Assembly (NCBI GenBank): GCA_963815445.1
Contig: CAWFGV010000006.1
Coordinates: 186,001 to 250,000, forward strand
Origin: JANLYC01 sp963815445
GTDB lineage: Bacteria; Actinomycetota; Actinomycetes; Propionibacteriales; Nocardioidaceae
Length of the DNA: 64,000 bases
Direction: 5' to 3'
The notes beneath the pieces were generated by a model. The model worked only from the letters and a program-made list of their open reading frames with translations, did not search any database and was not told the DNA's origin. Positions 8,147 to 17,074 of the stretch are shown here, in pieces (position 1 is the first letter of the stretch; each line of letters begins with the position of its first letter). The translations under genes were made by a program, and so were the position numbers.

Positions 8147-8657
8147 TCAGGACAAGCGGGACGCCGCGGTCTCCTGCTCGCGCTTGATGGCGGCATAGAT
8201 CCCCTTGGCGATCTCCGCCTCGATCTTCTTGCCGACGAACGGGATCGAGACCCTGAGGTCGCCCTCGATCCGCATCTGGACGGCGCCCGTGTCACCGTCG
8301 GCACCGGTGGTCTCGATGGCGGCCGTGCCGGTCATCTTGGCCGGCTGCCCCTTGATCTGGACCACGAGGTCGGCCGTGCGCCGGCCGTCGTCGATCGGGC
8401 GTGGACCAGTCCTCGGTCTGGATCACGTCGACGGACTCCCCGATCATCTTCTTCATGAAGTCGGGGACGTCCGCCGGCATCGTGCGGCTGACGACCACCG
8501 TCGACGTACCGTCTTCGTGCTCGTCGACGCGCACGTCGTAGTCGAGCGCGTGCGTGGCCTCGCAGACGGCGGCGCGAAAGTCCGGATCGGTCGAGAGCTC
8601 GTACACCTCGGCGAGACTGGTCGAGGCCGGATAGGAGATCGTCGCGCTGATGTTCAT
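8147..8657 (-). pseudogene. DUF2505-family protein gene, frameshifted
   Basis: The first part (from ATG 8657) reads MNISATISYPASTSLAEVY and continues well to about EDWS near 8405. The second part, in another frame, reads VVQIKGQPAKMTGTAAIET down to 8147. Together they make one DUF2505 protein of about 169 residues, the family's normal size, a START/SRPBCC-like fold of unknown ligand. The frames join if one G is removed from the GGG at 8397-8399. Either the gene is inactive or the base is a sequencing error. CATGAT sits six bases before the start, so it may be leaderless. Confidence 0.75.
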
Positions 8658-8716
8658 GGCGGCATCATGCCATCGAGGTCCGGCTCTCCTGACGGGTCCA
8701 GCGATAGCGTGGGCAC

Positions 8717-9580
8717 GTGACGAGCTCCGAACCCACCCGAGGCGACAGCAGTGCCGACCGACCAGAGCCTGACCCCACCGTCGGCGAGTGGCAGGGACAG
8801 GACATCAACTTCGGTGAGCAAGGTGCCAAGCTCACCTATGGCAGCTACCTCCAGCTCGGCAAGCTGCTCGACGCTCAGCAGCTCGAGTCCGAGCCGCCGG
8901 CCCACGACGAGCTGCTGTTCATCACGATCCACCAGGTGTATGAGCTGTGGTTCCAACAGCTCCTGCACGAGGCCAGCACGGCCCGCGACGCGCTCGCCGA
9001 CGGGCGGCTGTGGTGGGCCAAGCACCTGCTGACCCGGATGCATGTGATCGAGCGCGTGCTCATCCACCAGATCGACGTGCTCGAGACCATGACCCCCCAG
9101 GACTTCCTGACCTTCCGCCAGCTGTTGTCACCGGCCAGCGGGTTCCAGTCGGTGCAGTTCCGGGAGCTCGAGTTCATCTCCGGCGCCAAGGACCCCACGT
9201 TCGTACGTCGTTTCCGCGGTCTGACCGACGACGAGCGGACCAGGCTGCAGCGCCGTCTCGACGAACCCACGCTGTGGGATGCCTTCCTCGTCGTCCTGGC
9301 CGACCGGGGACTGCCGACCTCGACCGACACACAGATCGCGTCGTCGTTGCGAACGGCAGCTCATGACCGGGAGAGGCACGCGGACGTCTGGGAGCTGGCT
9401 GAGGCGCTGATCCAGCACGACGAGCTGGCGGCGGACTGGCGGGCCCGGCACGTGACGATGGTCGAGCGGATGATCGGTACGCGGACCGGCACCGGGGGGT
9501 CGTCCGGAGGTGCCTACCTACGCAGTCGTCTCCCGCTGCGCTACTACCCGCTGCTGTGGGATCTGCGCTCGGAGCTGTGA
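8717..9580 (+). CDS. kynA: tryptophan 2,3-dioxygenase
   Basis: A 287-residue heme dioxygenase that opens the indole ring of L-tryptophan to N-formylkynurenine, the first step of the kynurenine route. It shows TYGSYLQLGKLL, the heme/substrate region ITIHQVYELWFQQLLHE, FRQLLSPASGFQSVQFRELEF and the C-terminal GTGGSSGGAYLRS loop that closes over substrate. All are family hallmarks and the length is normal. The GTG start has TAGCGT six bases upstream and no Shine-Dalgarno, so the transcript is probably leaderless. No kynureninase or formamidase gene is adjacent. Confidence 0.96.
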   Translation: MTSSEPTRGDSSADRPEPDPTVGEWQGQDINFGEQGAKLTYGSYLQLGKLLDAQQLESEPPAHDELLFITIHQVYELWFQQLLHEASTARDALADGRLWWAKHLLTRMHVIERVLIHQIDVLETMTPQDFLTFRQLLSPASGFQSVQFRELEFISGAKDPTFVRRFRGLTDDERTRLQRRLDEPTLWDAFLVVLADRGLPTSTDTQIASSLRTAAHDRERHADVWELAEALIQHDELAADWRARHVTMVERMIGTRTGTGGSSGGAYLRSRLPLRYYPLLWDLRSEL

Positions 9581-9709
9581 CGGCGACCCTGCGGACGCCG
9601 GGCGACCCGCAGGACTAAGGTCAGGGGTGTCGCACAACGGGGTGCGATCACGGCCTTCGGGGTTCGCCTCGGTGGCGGTGCCAAGGTTTGCCAGAACAGG
9701 GCTTGTTCC

Positions 9710-12700
9710 ATGCGCAGCAAGTTGGACGTCGCCAAGAGCCAGCTCATCGCCGACGCCGCGGCGCTGGCCGAGCACCGCCGCACAGGCGCCGGCCCGGACG
9801 TCGAGGCGACCCGGCAGCTGCTTGACCTCTTCTACCGCCACGTGGCGCCGGAGGACCTCGTCGGCCGGACCCCGGTCGACATCTACGGCGCGGCGCTGAG
9901 CCAGTACCGGCTCGCGAGCAACCGTCCCCAGGGAACCGCAGCCGTCCACGTCTTCACCCCCACGGTGGACTCGAACGAATGGGCCGCCGACGGGCACAGC
10001 GTCGCCGAGATCGTCACCGACGACATGCCGTTCCTGGTCGACTCGGTCACGATGGCGCTGACCGCACAGGACCGGGCCATCCACGTCGTCATCCACCCAC
10101 AGCTGTTCGTGCGACGCGACGTCACCGGTGCACTCCTCGAGGTCTGTGACGGCGAGAGCCAGGAGGACGCGTCCGCCGAGCTCATCCGCGAGTCCTGGAT
10201 GCACATCGAGATCGACCGTGAGACCCAGACCGAGGATCTCGAGGCCGTCGAAGCCGCCCTGGTCTCGATCCTGAGCGACGTACGCGAGGTCGTCGAGGAC
10301 TGGGACAAGATGCACGAGCAGGCACTCCAGCTGGTCGCAGAGCTGGAGAAGAACCCACCCGCGTTGCCGGAGAACGAGGTCAGTGAGGGCAAGGCGCTGC
10401 TCAGCTGGTTGGCTGACGACCACTTCACGTTCCTCGGCTACCGGGAGTACCAGCTGCAGCGCATCGACGGCGACGACGCGCTGCGTGCCGTGCCCGGGAC
10501 CGGCCTCGGCATCCTGCGTTCGGACCAGGACATGTCAGCGTCGTACGGCAAGCTGCCGGCCAAGGTCGCGGCGAAGGCGCGGGAGAAGGAGCTCCTGATC
10601 GTCACCAAGGCCAACTCGCGCTCGACGGTCCATCGACCTGCCTATCTCGACTACGTCGGCGTCAAGAGCTTCGACGCCAACGGCGACGTCGTCGGTGAGC
10701 GACGCTTTCTCGGGCTGTTCAGCTCGGCGGCCTACACCGAGAGCCTGACCCGGATCCCCGTCCTTCGTGACAAGGCCCAGCAGCTGATCGCCGGTGCCGG
10801 GTTCTCCGTGATGAGCCACAGCGGCAAGGCGCTGATGGACATCCTCGAGACCTACCCCCGCGACGAGCTGTTCCAGACGTCGGTCGACGACCTGCTCCCG
10901 GTCGCCGAGGCGGTGCTTCACCTACGGGAACGTCGCCAGCTGCGGCTCTTCGTCCGCCGTGACACGTACGGCCGCTTCCTCTCCTGCCTGGTCTACCTGC
11001 CCCGTGACCGCTACACCACGCAGGTGCGCGAGCGGATGCAGGACATCTTGAAGAGCACGATGGGTGCCGACTCCATCGACTACACCGCCCGCGTGAGCGA
11101 GTCCGTGCTCGCTCGGCTGCACTTCGTGATCAGGGCCGCCCAGGGTGGGACGCTCAAGGACTTCGACGAGAACCAGCTCGAGGCGCGGCTCGCGGACGCG
11201 ACCCGGTCCTGGACCGATGACTTCCTGGTCGCCCTGCACGAGCAGTTCGGAGAGGAGAACGGCTCGCGGCTCGCGCGCGTGTACGGCGATGCGTTCCCCG
11301 AGGCCTACAAGGAGGACTTCACACCACGCGTCGCCGCCGCCGACGTCCGGCGGATGGAGGACGTCGGGGCCGAACCGATCGGCCTGTCGTTGTACTCACC
11401 GGTCGACGCGTCGGAGGGCGAGGCCCGGTTCAAGGTGTTCCGGATCGGGAGCCCGCTGAGCCTGTCGCAGGTGCTGCCCGTGCTGTCGTCGATGGGCGTA
11501 GAGGTCGTGGACGAGCGGCCGTACGAGCTCGAACGCCCCACCGACCGAGCCTGGATCTACGACTTCGGCCTGCGTCGCGCCACCAAGATGCCCGAGGGCA
11601 CGAGGGAGCTCTTCCAGGACGGGTTCATGGCCGTCTGGGCGGGGCTGGCCGAGAGCGACGGGTTCTCGGCCCTCGTGCTCGACGGTGGGCTCGACTGGCG
11701 CAAGGTGTCGATCCTGCGGGCCTACGCGAAGTACTTCCGCCAGGGGGCAACCCCGTTCGGGCAGGGTTACATCGAGACCTCGATCCGGGCCAACGTCACG
11801 CTTGCCCGGTTGCTGGTCGACCTGTTCGAGGCCCGGTTCCGCCCCGGAGCCGGAGAGGGGCCGGCAGCGCTCGACCCGGATGCGCCCGACCGGCTGGAGA
11901 AGGCAGCCGAGATCGAGCGCGCCATCCTGGCCGGCCTCGACCAGGTCGCCAGCCTCGACCACGACCGGATCCTGCGCGGCTATCTGGCTACGATCAAGGC
12001 GACGCTGCGCACGAACTTCTACCAGCCGGACGCCGACGGGCACCCCAAGCCCTACATCTCCCTCAAGCTGGACACGTCGACGGTCCCCGACCTGCCCGAG
12101 CCACGGCCGGCCTTCGAGATCTTCGTCTATTCCCCCCGGGTCGAGGGCGTGCACCTGCGGTTCGGCGCGGTGGCGCGAGGTGGCCTGCGCTGGTCGGATC
12201 GCCGTGAGGACTTCCGCACCGAGGTGCTCGGACTCGTCAAGGCGCAGATGGTCAAGAACACCGTGATCGTCCCGGTGGGGGCGAAGGGCGGTTTCTACTG
12301 CAAGCAGCTGCCCGACCCGGCGGCTGATCGTGAGGCCTGGTTGGCCGAGGGCATCGCCTGCTACAAGACCTTCATCTGCGGACTCCTCGACATCACCGAC
12401 AACCTCGTCGGCGGCGAGACCGTGCCGCCGGCGCACGTGGTGCGCCACGACGCAGGCGACAGCTACCTCGTCGTGGCAGCTGACAAGGGGACGGCGACCT
12501 TCTCCGACATCGCCAACTCCGTCGCCAAGGACTACGGCTTCTGGCTCGGCGACGCCTTCGCGTCCGGTGGATCCGTCGGCTATGACCACAAAGCCATGGG
12601 CATCACCGCCCGCGGAGCCTGGGAATCCGTCCGCCGCCACTTCCGCGAGCGCGGGATCGACTGTCAGTCCGAGGACTTCACCTGCGTGGGGATCGGGGAC

Positions 12701-14581
12701 ATGAGTGGCGACGTCTTCGGGAACGGCATGTTGCTCAGCGAACACACCAAGCTCGTGGCCGCGTTCGACCACCGCCACATCTTCTTGGACCCATCGCCTG
12801 ATCCGGCCACCTCATACGCCGAACGCCGCCGGCTGTTCGACCTGCCCCGTTCCAGCTGGGCGGACTACGACCGGAGTCTCGTGTCGCACGGTGGCGGGAT
12901 CTTCCCGCGGACAGCCAAGGCAATCGCGATCTCGCCCGAGGTCGCAGCCGTGCTGGACCTGGACGCCACCACGACGACGATGACCCCCGTCGAGCTGATG
13001 CGGGCGATCCTGGTCTCGCCTGTCGACCTGCTCTGGAACGGCGGGATCGGCACCTATGTCAAGGCGGCGTCCGAGAGCCACGCCGAGGCAGGCGACAAGG
13101 CCAACGACGCCATCCGGGTCAATGGAGGTGAGCTGCGCTGCCAGTCGGTGGGGGAGGGCGGCAACCTCGGCTTCACCCAGCGTGGGCGCATCGAGTACGC
13201 CGCCGCCGGTGGACGCATCTGTACGGACTTCATCGACAACTCCGCCGGCGTCGACACCTCCGACCACGAGGTCAACATCAAGATCCTGCTCGACGCGGTG
13301 ATGCGCGCGGGTGACATGACGGAGAAGCAGCGCAACGAGCTGCTCGCGTCGATGACGGACGAGGTCGCCGACCTGGTGCTGCGTGACAACTACGACCAGA
13401 ACCTCGCGCTGTCGAACTCGACGGCGGTCGCCACCTCGTTGATGCACGTGCACGAGGCCTGGATCCGTCGGCTCGAGCGCGGCGGGCTGCTTGACCGCGA
13501 GATCGAGTTCCTCCCGTCGGAGAAGGAGTTCCAGGCCCGTCGCAGCGCAGGCTCGGCGCTCACGACTCCCGAGCTGGCGGTGCTCCTCGCCTACACCAAG
13601 ATCGTGCTGGCCGACGAGCTCGTTCAGAGCAGCCTGACGGACGACCCGTTCCTCCACGGCGAGCTGGTGAGCTACTTCCCGAGCAAGCTGCAGCAAAGCC
13701 TGCGTGACGCCATGGTCTCGCACCCACTGCGGCGCGAGATCATCGTGACGCAGGTCGTGAACGACCTCGTCAACTTCGCCGGGATCACGTTCTTCCATCG
13801 CCTCAGCCAGGAGACCAGCGCGACGGCCGACGATCTCGCCCGAGCGCATCTGGTGTGTCGTGCGGTCTACGGCGCGGACGACCTGATCACCCAGATCAAC
13901 GCGCTCGACAACCAGATCGACGCTGCCGTGCAGACCGACATGAGGCTGGCGGTGCGGACGCTGATCGAGCGTGCGTCGCGTTGGCTGGTCAACAACCGTC
14001 GCCCCCCGCTCGACTCGGAGTCCACGGTCGCTCACTTCGGCACAGACATCCAGCGCGTCATGCAGGCCCTTCCCGACATCCTGACCGGGGTACAGGCCGA
14101 GGAGTACGAGGCGCGGCTGAAGTCGCTGCAGAAGTCCGGGGTGTCGGCGGAGCTGGCGTCGGCGGTAGCCGTGCTGCCGCCCGCGTACGCCGTCCTCGAG
14201 GTCGTCGAGATCGCCCGTCGCGACGACATCGACGCCCTGGAGGTCGCTCGCGTCCACTCGGTCCTCGCCGAACGCCTCGGCCTCTCGGAGCTGATGGCGA
14301 TGATCTACGGCCTGCCACGTGACGATCGCTGGCAGACGATGGCGCGCGCGTCGCTGCGAGACGACCTGCACGCCGTACATGCGGCTCTGACCGCGCAGGT
14401 GCTGGCGGGCACCGACGCCGGCGCCGCGGCCGACGACCGCGTGTCCACCTGGGAGGCCGGCGACTCGGTCGTGGTCGGCCGGGCGAAGTCCACCTTGAAC
14501 GACATCACGTCCGACACCGATCCCGATCTCGCTCGGATGTCGGTCGGGCTGCGCGTCGTACGCACCATGCTGACGCGCTGA
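9710..14581 (+). CDS. gdhB: NAD-dependent glutamate dehydrogenase, large (about 180 kDa) type
   Basis: At 1623 residues it matches the length and order of the L_180 class of NAD-specific glutamate dehydrogenases. The long N-terminal regulatory half contains ACT-like regions, and the catalytic half starts around residue 800 with LRFGAVARGGLRWSDR and VPVGAKGGFYCKQLP, which carries the catalytic lysine region. Further on are GIGDMSGDVFGNGMLLS and LWNGGIGTYVK of the dehydrogenase/NAD domain, then a helical C-terminal domain. It deaminates glutamate to 2-oxoglutarate, usually for catabolism. The start MRSKLDVAKSQLIADAA is typical. The gene stands alone. The symbol follows the Streptomyces/Pseudomonas usage. 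Confidence 0.95.
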   Translation: MRSKLDVAKSQLIADAAALAEHRRTGAGPDVEATRQLLDLFYRHVAPEDLVGRTPVDIYGAALSQYRLASNRPQGTAAVHVFTPTVDSNEWAADGHSVAEIVTDDMPFLVDSVTMALTAQDRAIHVVIHPQLFVRRDVTGALLEVCDGESQEDASAELIRESWMHIEIDRETQTEDLEAVEAALVSILSDVREVVEDWDKMHEQALQLVAELEKNPPALPENEVSEGKALLSWLADDHFTFLGYREYQLQRIDGDDALRAVPGTGLGILRSDQDMSASYGKLPAKVAAKAREKELLIVTKANSRSTVHRPAYLDYVGVKSFDANGDVVGERRFLGLFSSAAYTESLTRIPVLRDKAQQLIAGAGFSVMSHSGKALMDILETYPRDELFQTSVDDLLPVAEAVLHLRERRQLRLFVRRDTYGRFLSCLVYLPRDRYTTQVRERMQDILKSTMGADSIDYTARVSESVLARLHFVIRAAQGGTLKDFDENQLEARLADATRSWTDDFLVALHEQFGEENGSRLARVYGDAFPEAYKEDFTPRVAAADVRRMEDVGAEPIGLSLYSPVDASEGEARFKVFRIGSPLSLSQVLPVLSSMGVEVVDERPYELERPTDRAWIYDFGLRRATKMPEGTRELFQDGFMAVWAGLAESDGFSALVLDGGLDWRKVSILRAYAKYFRQGATPFGQGYIETSIRANVTLARLLVDLFEARFRPGAGEGPAALDPDAPDRLEKAAEIERAILAGLDQVASLDHDRILRGYLATIKATLRTNFYQPDADGHPKPYISLKLDTSTVPDLPEPRPAFEIFVYSPRVEGVHLRFGAVARGGLRWSDRREDFRTEVLGLVKAQMVKNTVIVPVGAKGGFYCKQLPDPAADREAWLAEGIACYKTFICGLLDITDNLVGGETVPPAHVVRHDAGDSYLVVAADKGTATFSDIANSVAKDYGFWLGDAFASGGSVGYDHKAMGITARGAWESVRRHFRERGIDCQSEDFTCVGIGDMSGDVFGNGMLLSEHTKLVAAFDHRHIFLDPSPDPATSYAERRRLFDLPRSSWADYDRSLVSHGGGIFPRTAKAIAISPEVAAVLDLDATTTTMTPVELMRAILVSPVDLLWNGGIGTYVKAASESHAEAGDKANDAIRVNGGELRCQSVGEGGNLGFTQRGRIEYAAAGGRICTDFIDNSAGVDTSDHEVNIKILLDAVMRAGDMTEKQRNELLASMTDEVADLVLRDNYDQNLALSNSTAVATSLMHVHEAWIRRLERGGLLDREIEFLPSEKEFQARRSAGSALTTPELAVLLAYTKIVLADELVQSSLTDDPFLHGELVSYFPSKLQQSLRDAMVSHPLRREIIVTQVVNDLVNFAGITFFHRLSQETSATADDLARAHLVCRAVYGADDLITQINALDNQIDAAVQTDMRLAVRTLIERASRWLVNNRRPPLDSESTVAHFGTDIQRVMQALPDILTGVQAEEYEARLKSLQKSGVSAELASAVAVLPPAYAVLEVVEIARRDDIDALEVARVHSVLAERLGLSELMAMIYGLPRDDRWQTMARASLRDDLHAVHAALTAQVLAGTDAGAAADDRVSTWEAGDSVVVGRAKSTLNDITSDTDPDLARMSVGLRVVRTMLTR

Positions 14582-14674
14582 GCACGGGCAACGGGCACTG
14601 AGCACGAGCACAGAGCACACGGGGGAGCCCCGCCCCCGGATCAGGGGCGACGCAGCGTCTCCTAGAATCCGCGC

Positions 14675-15577
14675 ATGGGGGAGATCATCCGCGTGCGCGA
14701 CGTGCGCGTCGCCTACGGAACGGTCAAGGCCGTCGACGGAGTCACCTTCGAGGTCCAGGCCGGAGAGTTCTTCGGCATCCTCGGACCCAACGGTGCGGGC
14801 AAGACGACCACGCTCGAGATCATCGAAGGGCTGCGCAAGGCTGATTCCGGTGAGGTCATGCTGCTCGACCTGTCGCCCTGGCCACGCAACGCCGCGCTGC
14901 TGTCCCGCATGGGCGTCCAGCTGCAGGCCTCGGCCTTCTTCGACCGGTTGACCGCGCGCGAACAGATCCACACCTTCGGCTCGCTGTACGGCGTCAAGCC
15001 GGCCGCCGCGGACACCTGGCTGGAGCGGGTCGGACTCACCGACAAGGCCGATGCGCGGACCGAGAAGCTGTCCGGCGGACAGTTGCAGCGGCTGTCGATC
15101 GCCTGCGCTCTCGTGCACGAGCCCGAGGTGGTTTTTCTCGACGAGCCGACCGCCGCCCTCGACCCGCAGGCCCGGCGCAACCTGTGGGACCTGCTCGGCT
15201 CTCTCAACGAGGACGGGCGGACCGTCGTCCTGACGACCCACTACATGGACGAGGCCGAGACCCTGTGCGACCGGGTGGCCATCATGGACCACGGCCGCAT
15301 CCTGGAGCTCGACACCCCGGCTGCCCTGGTTCGCGGGCTCGACGCGTCCGTGCGCATCAGCGTGGACGTCCAGGCGATCACGGCGGGCGACGCCGGATCG
15401 ATCCCCGGCGTCGACGCGGTCTCGGTCGAGCCCGGTGCTGTCGTGATGTCCACGCGTGCGCCCGCGGATGTGCTGTTCGCCCTCGGCCAGCGACAGGCGT
15501 TGCACGGTCTGCAGGTGAAGGGCGCGAACCTCGAGGACGTCTTCTTGGCGCTGACCGGTCGGGAGTACCGCGCATGA
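14675..15577 (+). CDS. ABC exporter ATP-binding protein
   Basis: A 300-residue nucleotide-binding domain: Walker A GPNGAGKTT (37-45), signature LSGGQLQRL (132-140), Walker B VVFLDEPTAALDP (from 152) and the H-loop at LTTHYMDEAETLCD. It is of the CcmA/DrrA type that pairs with ABC-2 permeases for drug or lipid export. The ATG has TAGAAT six bases upstream, so the message is likely leaderless. The stop overlaps the permease start (ATGA), giving a coupled two-gene transporter. The substrate is unknown. Confidence 0.93.
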   Translation: MGEIIRVRDVRVAYGTVKAVDGVTFEVQAGEFFGILGPNGAGKTTTLEIIEGLRKADSGEVMLLDLSPWPRNAALLSRMGVQLQASAFFDRLTAREQIHTFGSLYGVKPAAADTWLERVGLTDKADARTEKLSGGQLQRLSIACALVHEPEVVFLDEPTAALDPQARRNLWDLLGSLNEDGRTVVLTTHYMDEAETLCDRVAIMDHGRILELDTPAALVRGLDASVRISVDVQAITAGDAGSIPGVDAVSVEPGAVVMSTRAPADVLFALGQRQALHGLQVKGANLEDVFLALTGREYRA

Positions 15578-16635
15578 GCGCCTTCCAGAGCCTGTCGCTG
15601 GCGATGCTCAAGGGCTACCTGCGGGATCGGCAGGCGGTGTTCTTCTCGGTGTTCTTCCCGCTGATGTTCCTCGTGCTGTTCGGAGGAGTCTTCGCCAACC
15701 AGGGCCAGAGCAAGCTCTCGCTCGTCGAGGTGGGCCCGGTGCCCGTCATCGACAGCCTTCCAGCCGGCGCAAAGGCCGCCTTCGACGACTCCTTCGACGT
15801 CACGAAGTCCACAGACCTCAGCGCAGCGCTCACTTCCGTGCGTGATGGCGACAGCGTGATCGCCGTCGAGCAGCACGGCGATCAGCTCATCGCGCATTAC
15901 AGTGACGCCGACCGGGTGCAGTCGGCGGTCGCGCAGGGCATCCTGCAGTCCTTCGTCCAGACCGCGAACATCGCCGCGTCAGGACAGCCGCCCACGTACT
16001 CCCTCGACTCCCAGCGGATCGAGGACAAGTCGTTGAAGACGATCCAGTTCGTGACGCCGGGACTCCTCGGGTGGGCGATCGCGACCAGCGCGACGTTCGG
16101 CGCTGCCGCCACGCTGGTCGGGTGGCGACGCACCAAGCTGCTGCGGCGGATCCGGCTCGCGCCGGTGACCACGGCATCCGTGGTTGCGGCCCGGATCGGC
16201 GTGACGATGATGATCGCGTTCGCCCAGATGGCGATCTTCATCGGGCTGGCGGTGGCAGCGTTCGGCTTGCGGCTCGATGGCTCCTGGTACATGAGTTTTC
16301 CGCTGCTCATCTGCGGAACGTTGTCGTTCATGTCGCTGGGGCTGCTCGCCGGATCGATCTCGAAGACGGTCGAGGGCGCCACGTCCCTGGCCAACATCTT
16401 CGTCTTGCCGATGGCGTTCCTCTCGGGATCGTTCTTCCCCCTGGACGGGGCACCACGCTGGCTCGACGTGGTCTCTCATCTGCTGCCGCTGCGCTACCTC
16501 AACGAGGGCATGCTCGATGTCCTCGTCCGCGGCCGGGGCGCTGCCGCTGCCGTCGTGCCGATGCTGATCCTGCTCGGCTTCGCGGCCGTGGTCGTGGCCA
16601 TTGCCAGCCGGTTCTTCACCTGGGAGGCCGAGTAG
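15574..16635 (+). CDS. ABC-2 type exporter permease
   Basis: A 353-residue membrane protein. A first transmembrane segment (about 24-44) is followed by a large extracytoplasmic domain (about 45-165), then five or so helices with the ABC-2 ending FVLPMAFLSGSFFPLDGAPRWL and LLPLRYLNEGMLDV. This is the YhgE/NatB-like architecture. The start overlaps the stop of the ATPase gene, so the two are translationally coupled and form one exporter. Confidence 0.92.
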   Translation: MSAFQSLSLAMLKGYLRDRQAVFFSVFFPLMFLVLFGGVFANQGQSKLSLVEVGPVPVIDSLPAGAKAAFDDSFDVTKSTDLSAALTSVRDGDSVIAVEQHGDQLIAHYSDADRVQSAVAQGILQSFVQTANIAASGQPPTYSLDSQRIEDKSLKTIQFVTPGLLGWAIATSATFGAAATLVGWRRTKLLRRIRLAPVTTASVVAARIGVTMMIAFAQMAIFIGLAVAAFGLRLDGSWYMSFPLLICGTLSFMSLGLLAGSISKTVEGATSLANIFVLPMAFLSGSFFPLDGAPRWLDVVSHLLPLRYLNEGMLDVLVRGRGAAAAVVPMLILLGFAAVVVAIASRFFTWEAE

Positions 16636-16701
16636 CCCGGGAGACGCCTGCTGGCGTGGAGACTCCCGGGGCGGCTCGGTCAGGGCGGGTCGTCCCGGTG
16701 C

Positions 16702-16977
16702 TCAGACGTGGTAGAAGTACGGGTCCAGGACCCGTACCTCGGTGATCGTGTCGACCGGCAGCGAGTTGCGTTCTGCGGTGTTCCTGATCGCCTCGGGGTT
16801 GGGCCCGTCGTAGATGCAGTAGGTCTTGTTCCGGTCCGGCGTGACGTACGAATGCACCCACGTGACGGACTCGGCCTGGTTGTTGTCCACGACCGACAGG
16901 CACGCGGCGGCGCCCTTCTCGTCCGTAGGGATGCTGAGGCCGTTCGGGAACGTTCGCTCGACCAGGTAGCGCGGCAT
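16702..16977 (-). CDS. DUF4242 family protein
   Basis: A 91-residue protein beginning MPRYLVERTFPNGL, the usual start of DUF4242 proteins. The fold is a ferredoxin-like alpha/beta sandwich; one Streptomyces homologue has been described as binding nickel. The start at 16977 is set by GAGGAGG eight bases upstream, ruling out longer readings. The gene lies 97 bases downstream of the large LuxR-type regulator on the same strand and may be its co-transcribed or regulated partner. Confidence 0.85.
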   Translation of the reverse strand: MPRYLVERTFPNGLSIPTDEKGAAACLSVVDNNQAESVTWVHSYVTPDRNKTYCIYDGPNPEAIRNTAERNSLPVDTITEVRVLDPYFYHV

Positions 16978-17074
16978 GGTGTCCTCCTCGGACGTCGGGA
17001 ATGCGGTTCGCATCAGCCTCGCGGAGCAGCATCGTCTGAGCATCGGTGTCAGCTACCCATGTCGCCTGACGGAC

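Noticed and set aside
12812..15505. An 897-codon open frame on the minus strand, antisense to the glutamate dehydrogenase and ABC ATPase genes
   Set aside because: It is a shadow of high-GC codon use in the real genes. Its translation is rich in Arg, Gly, His and Asp with no domain motif, and both sense genes are clearly recognisable families.
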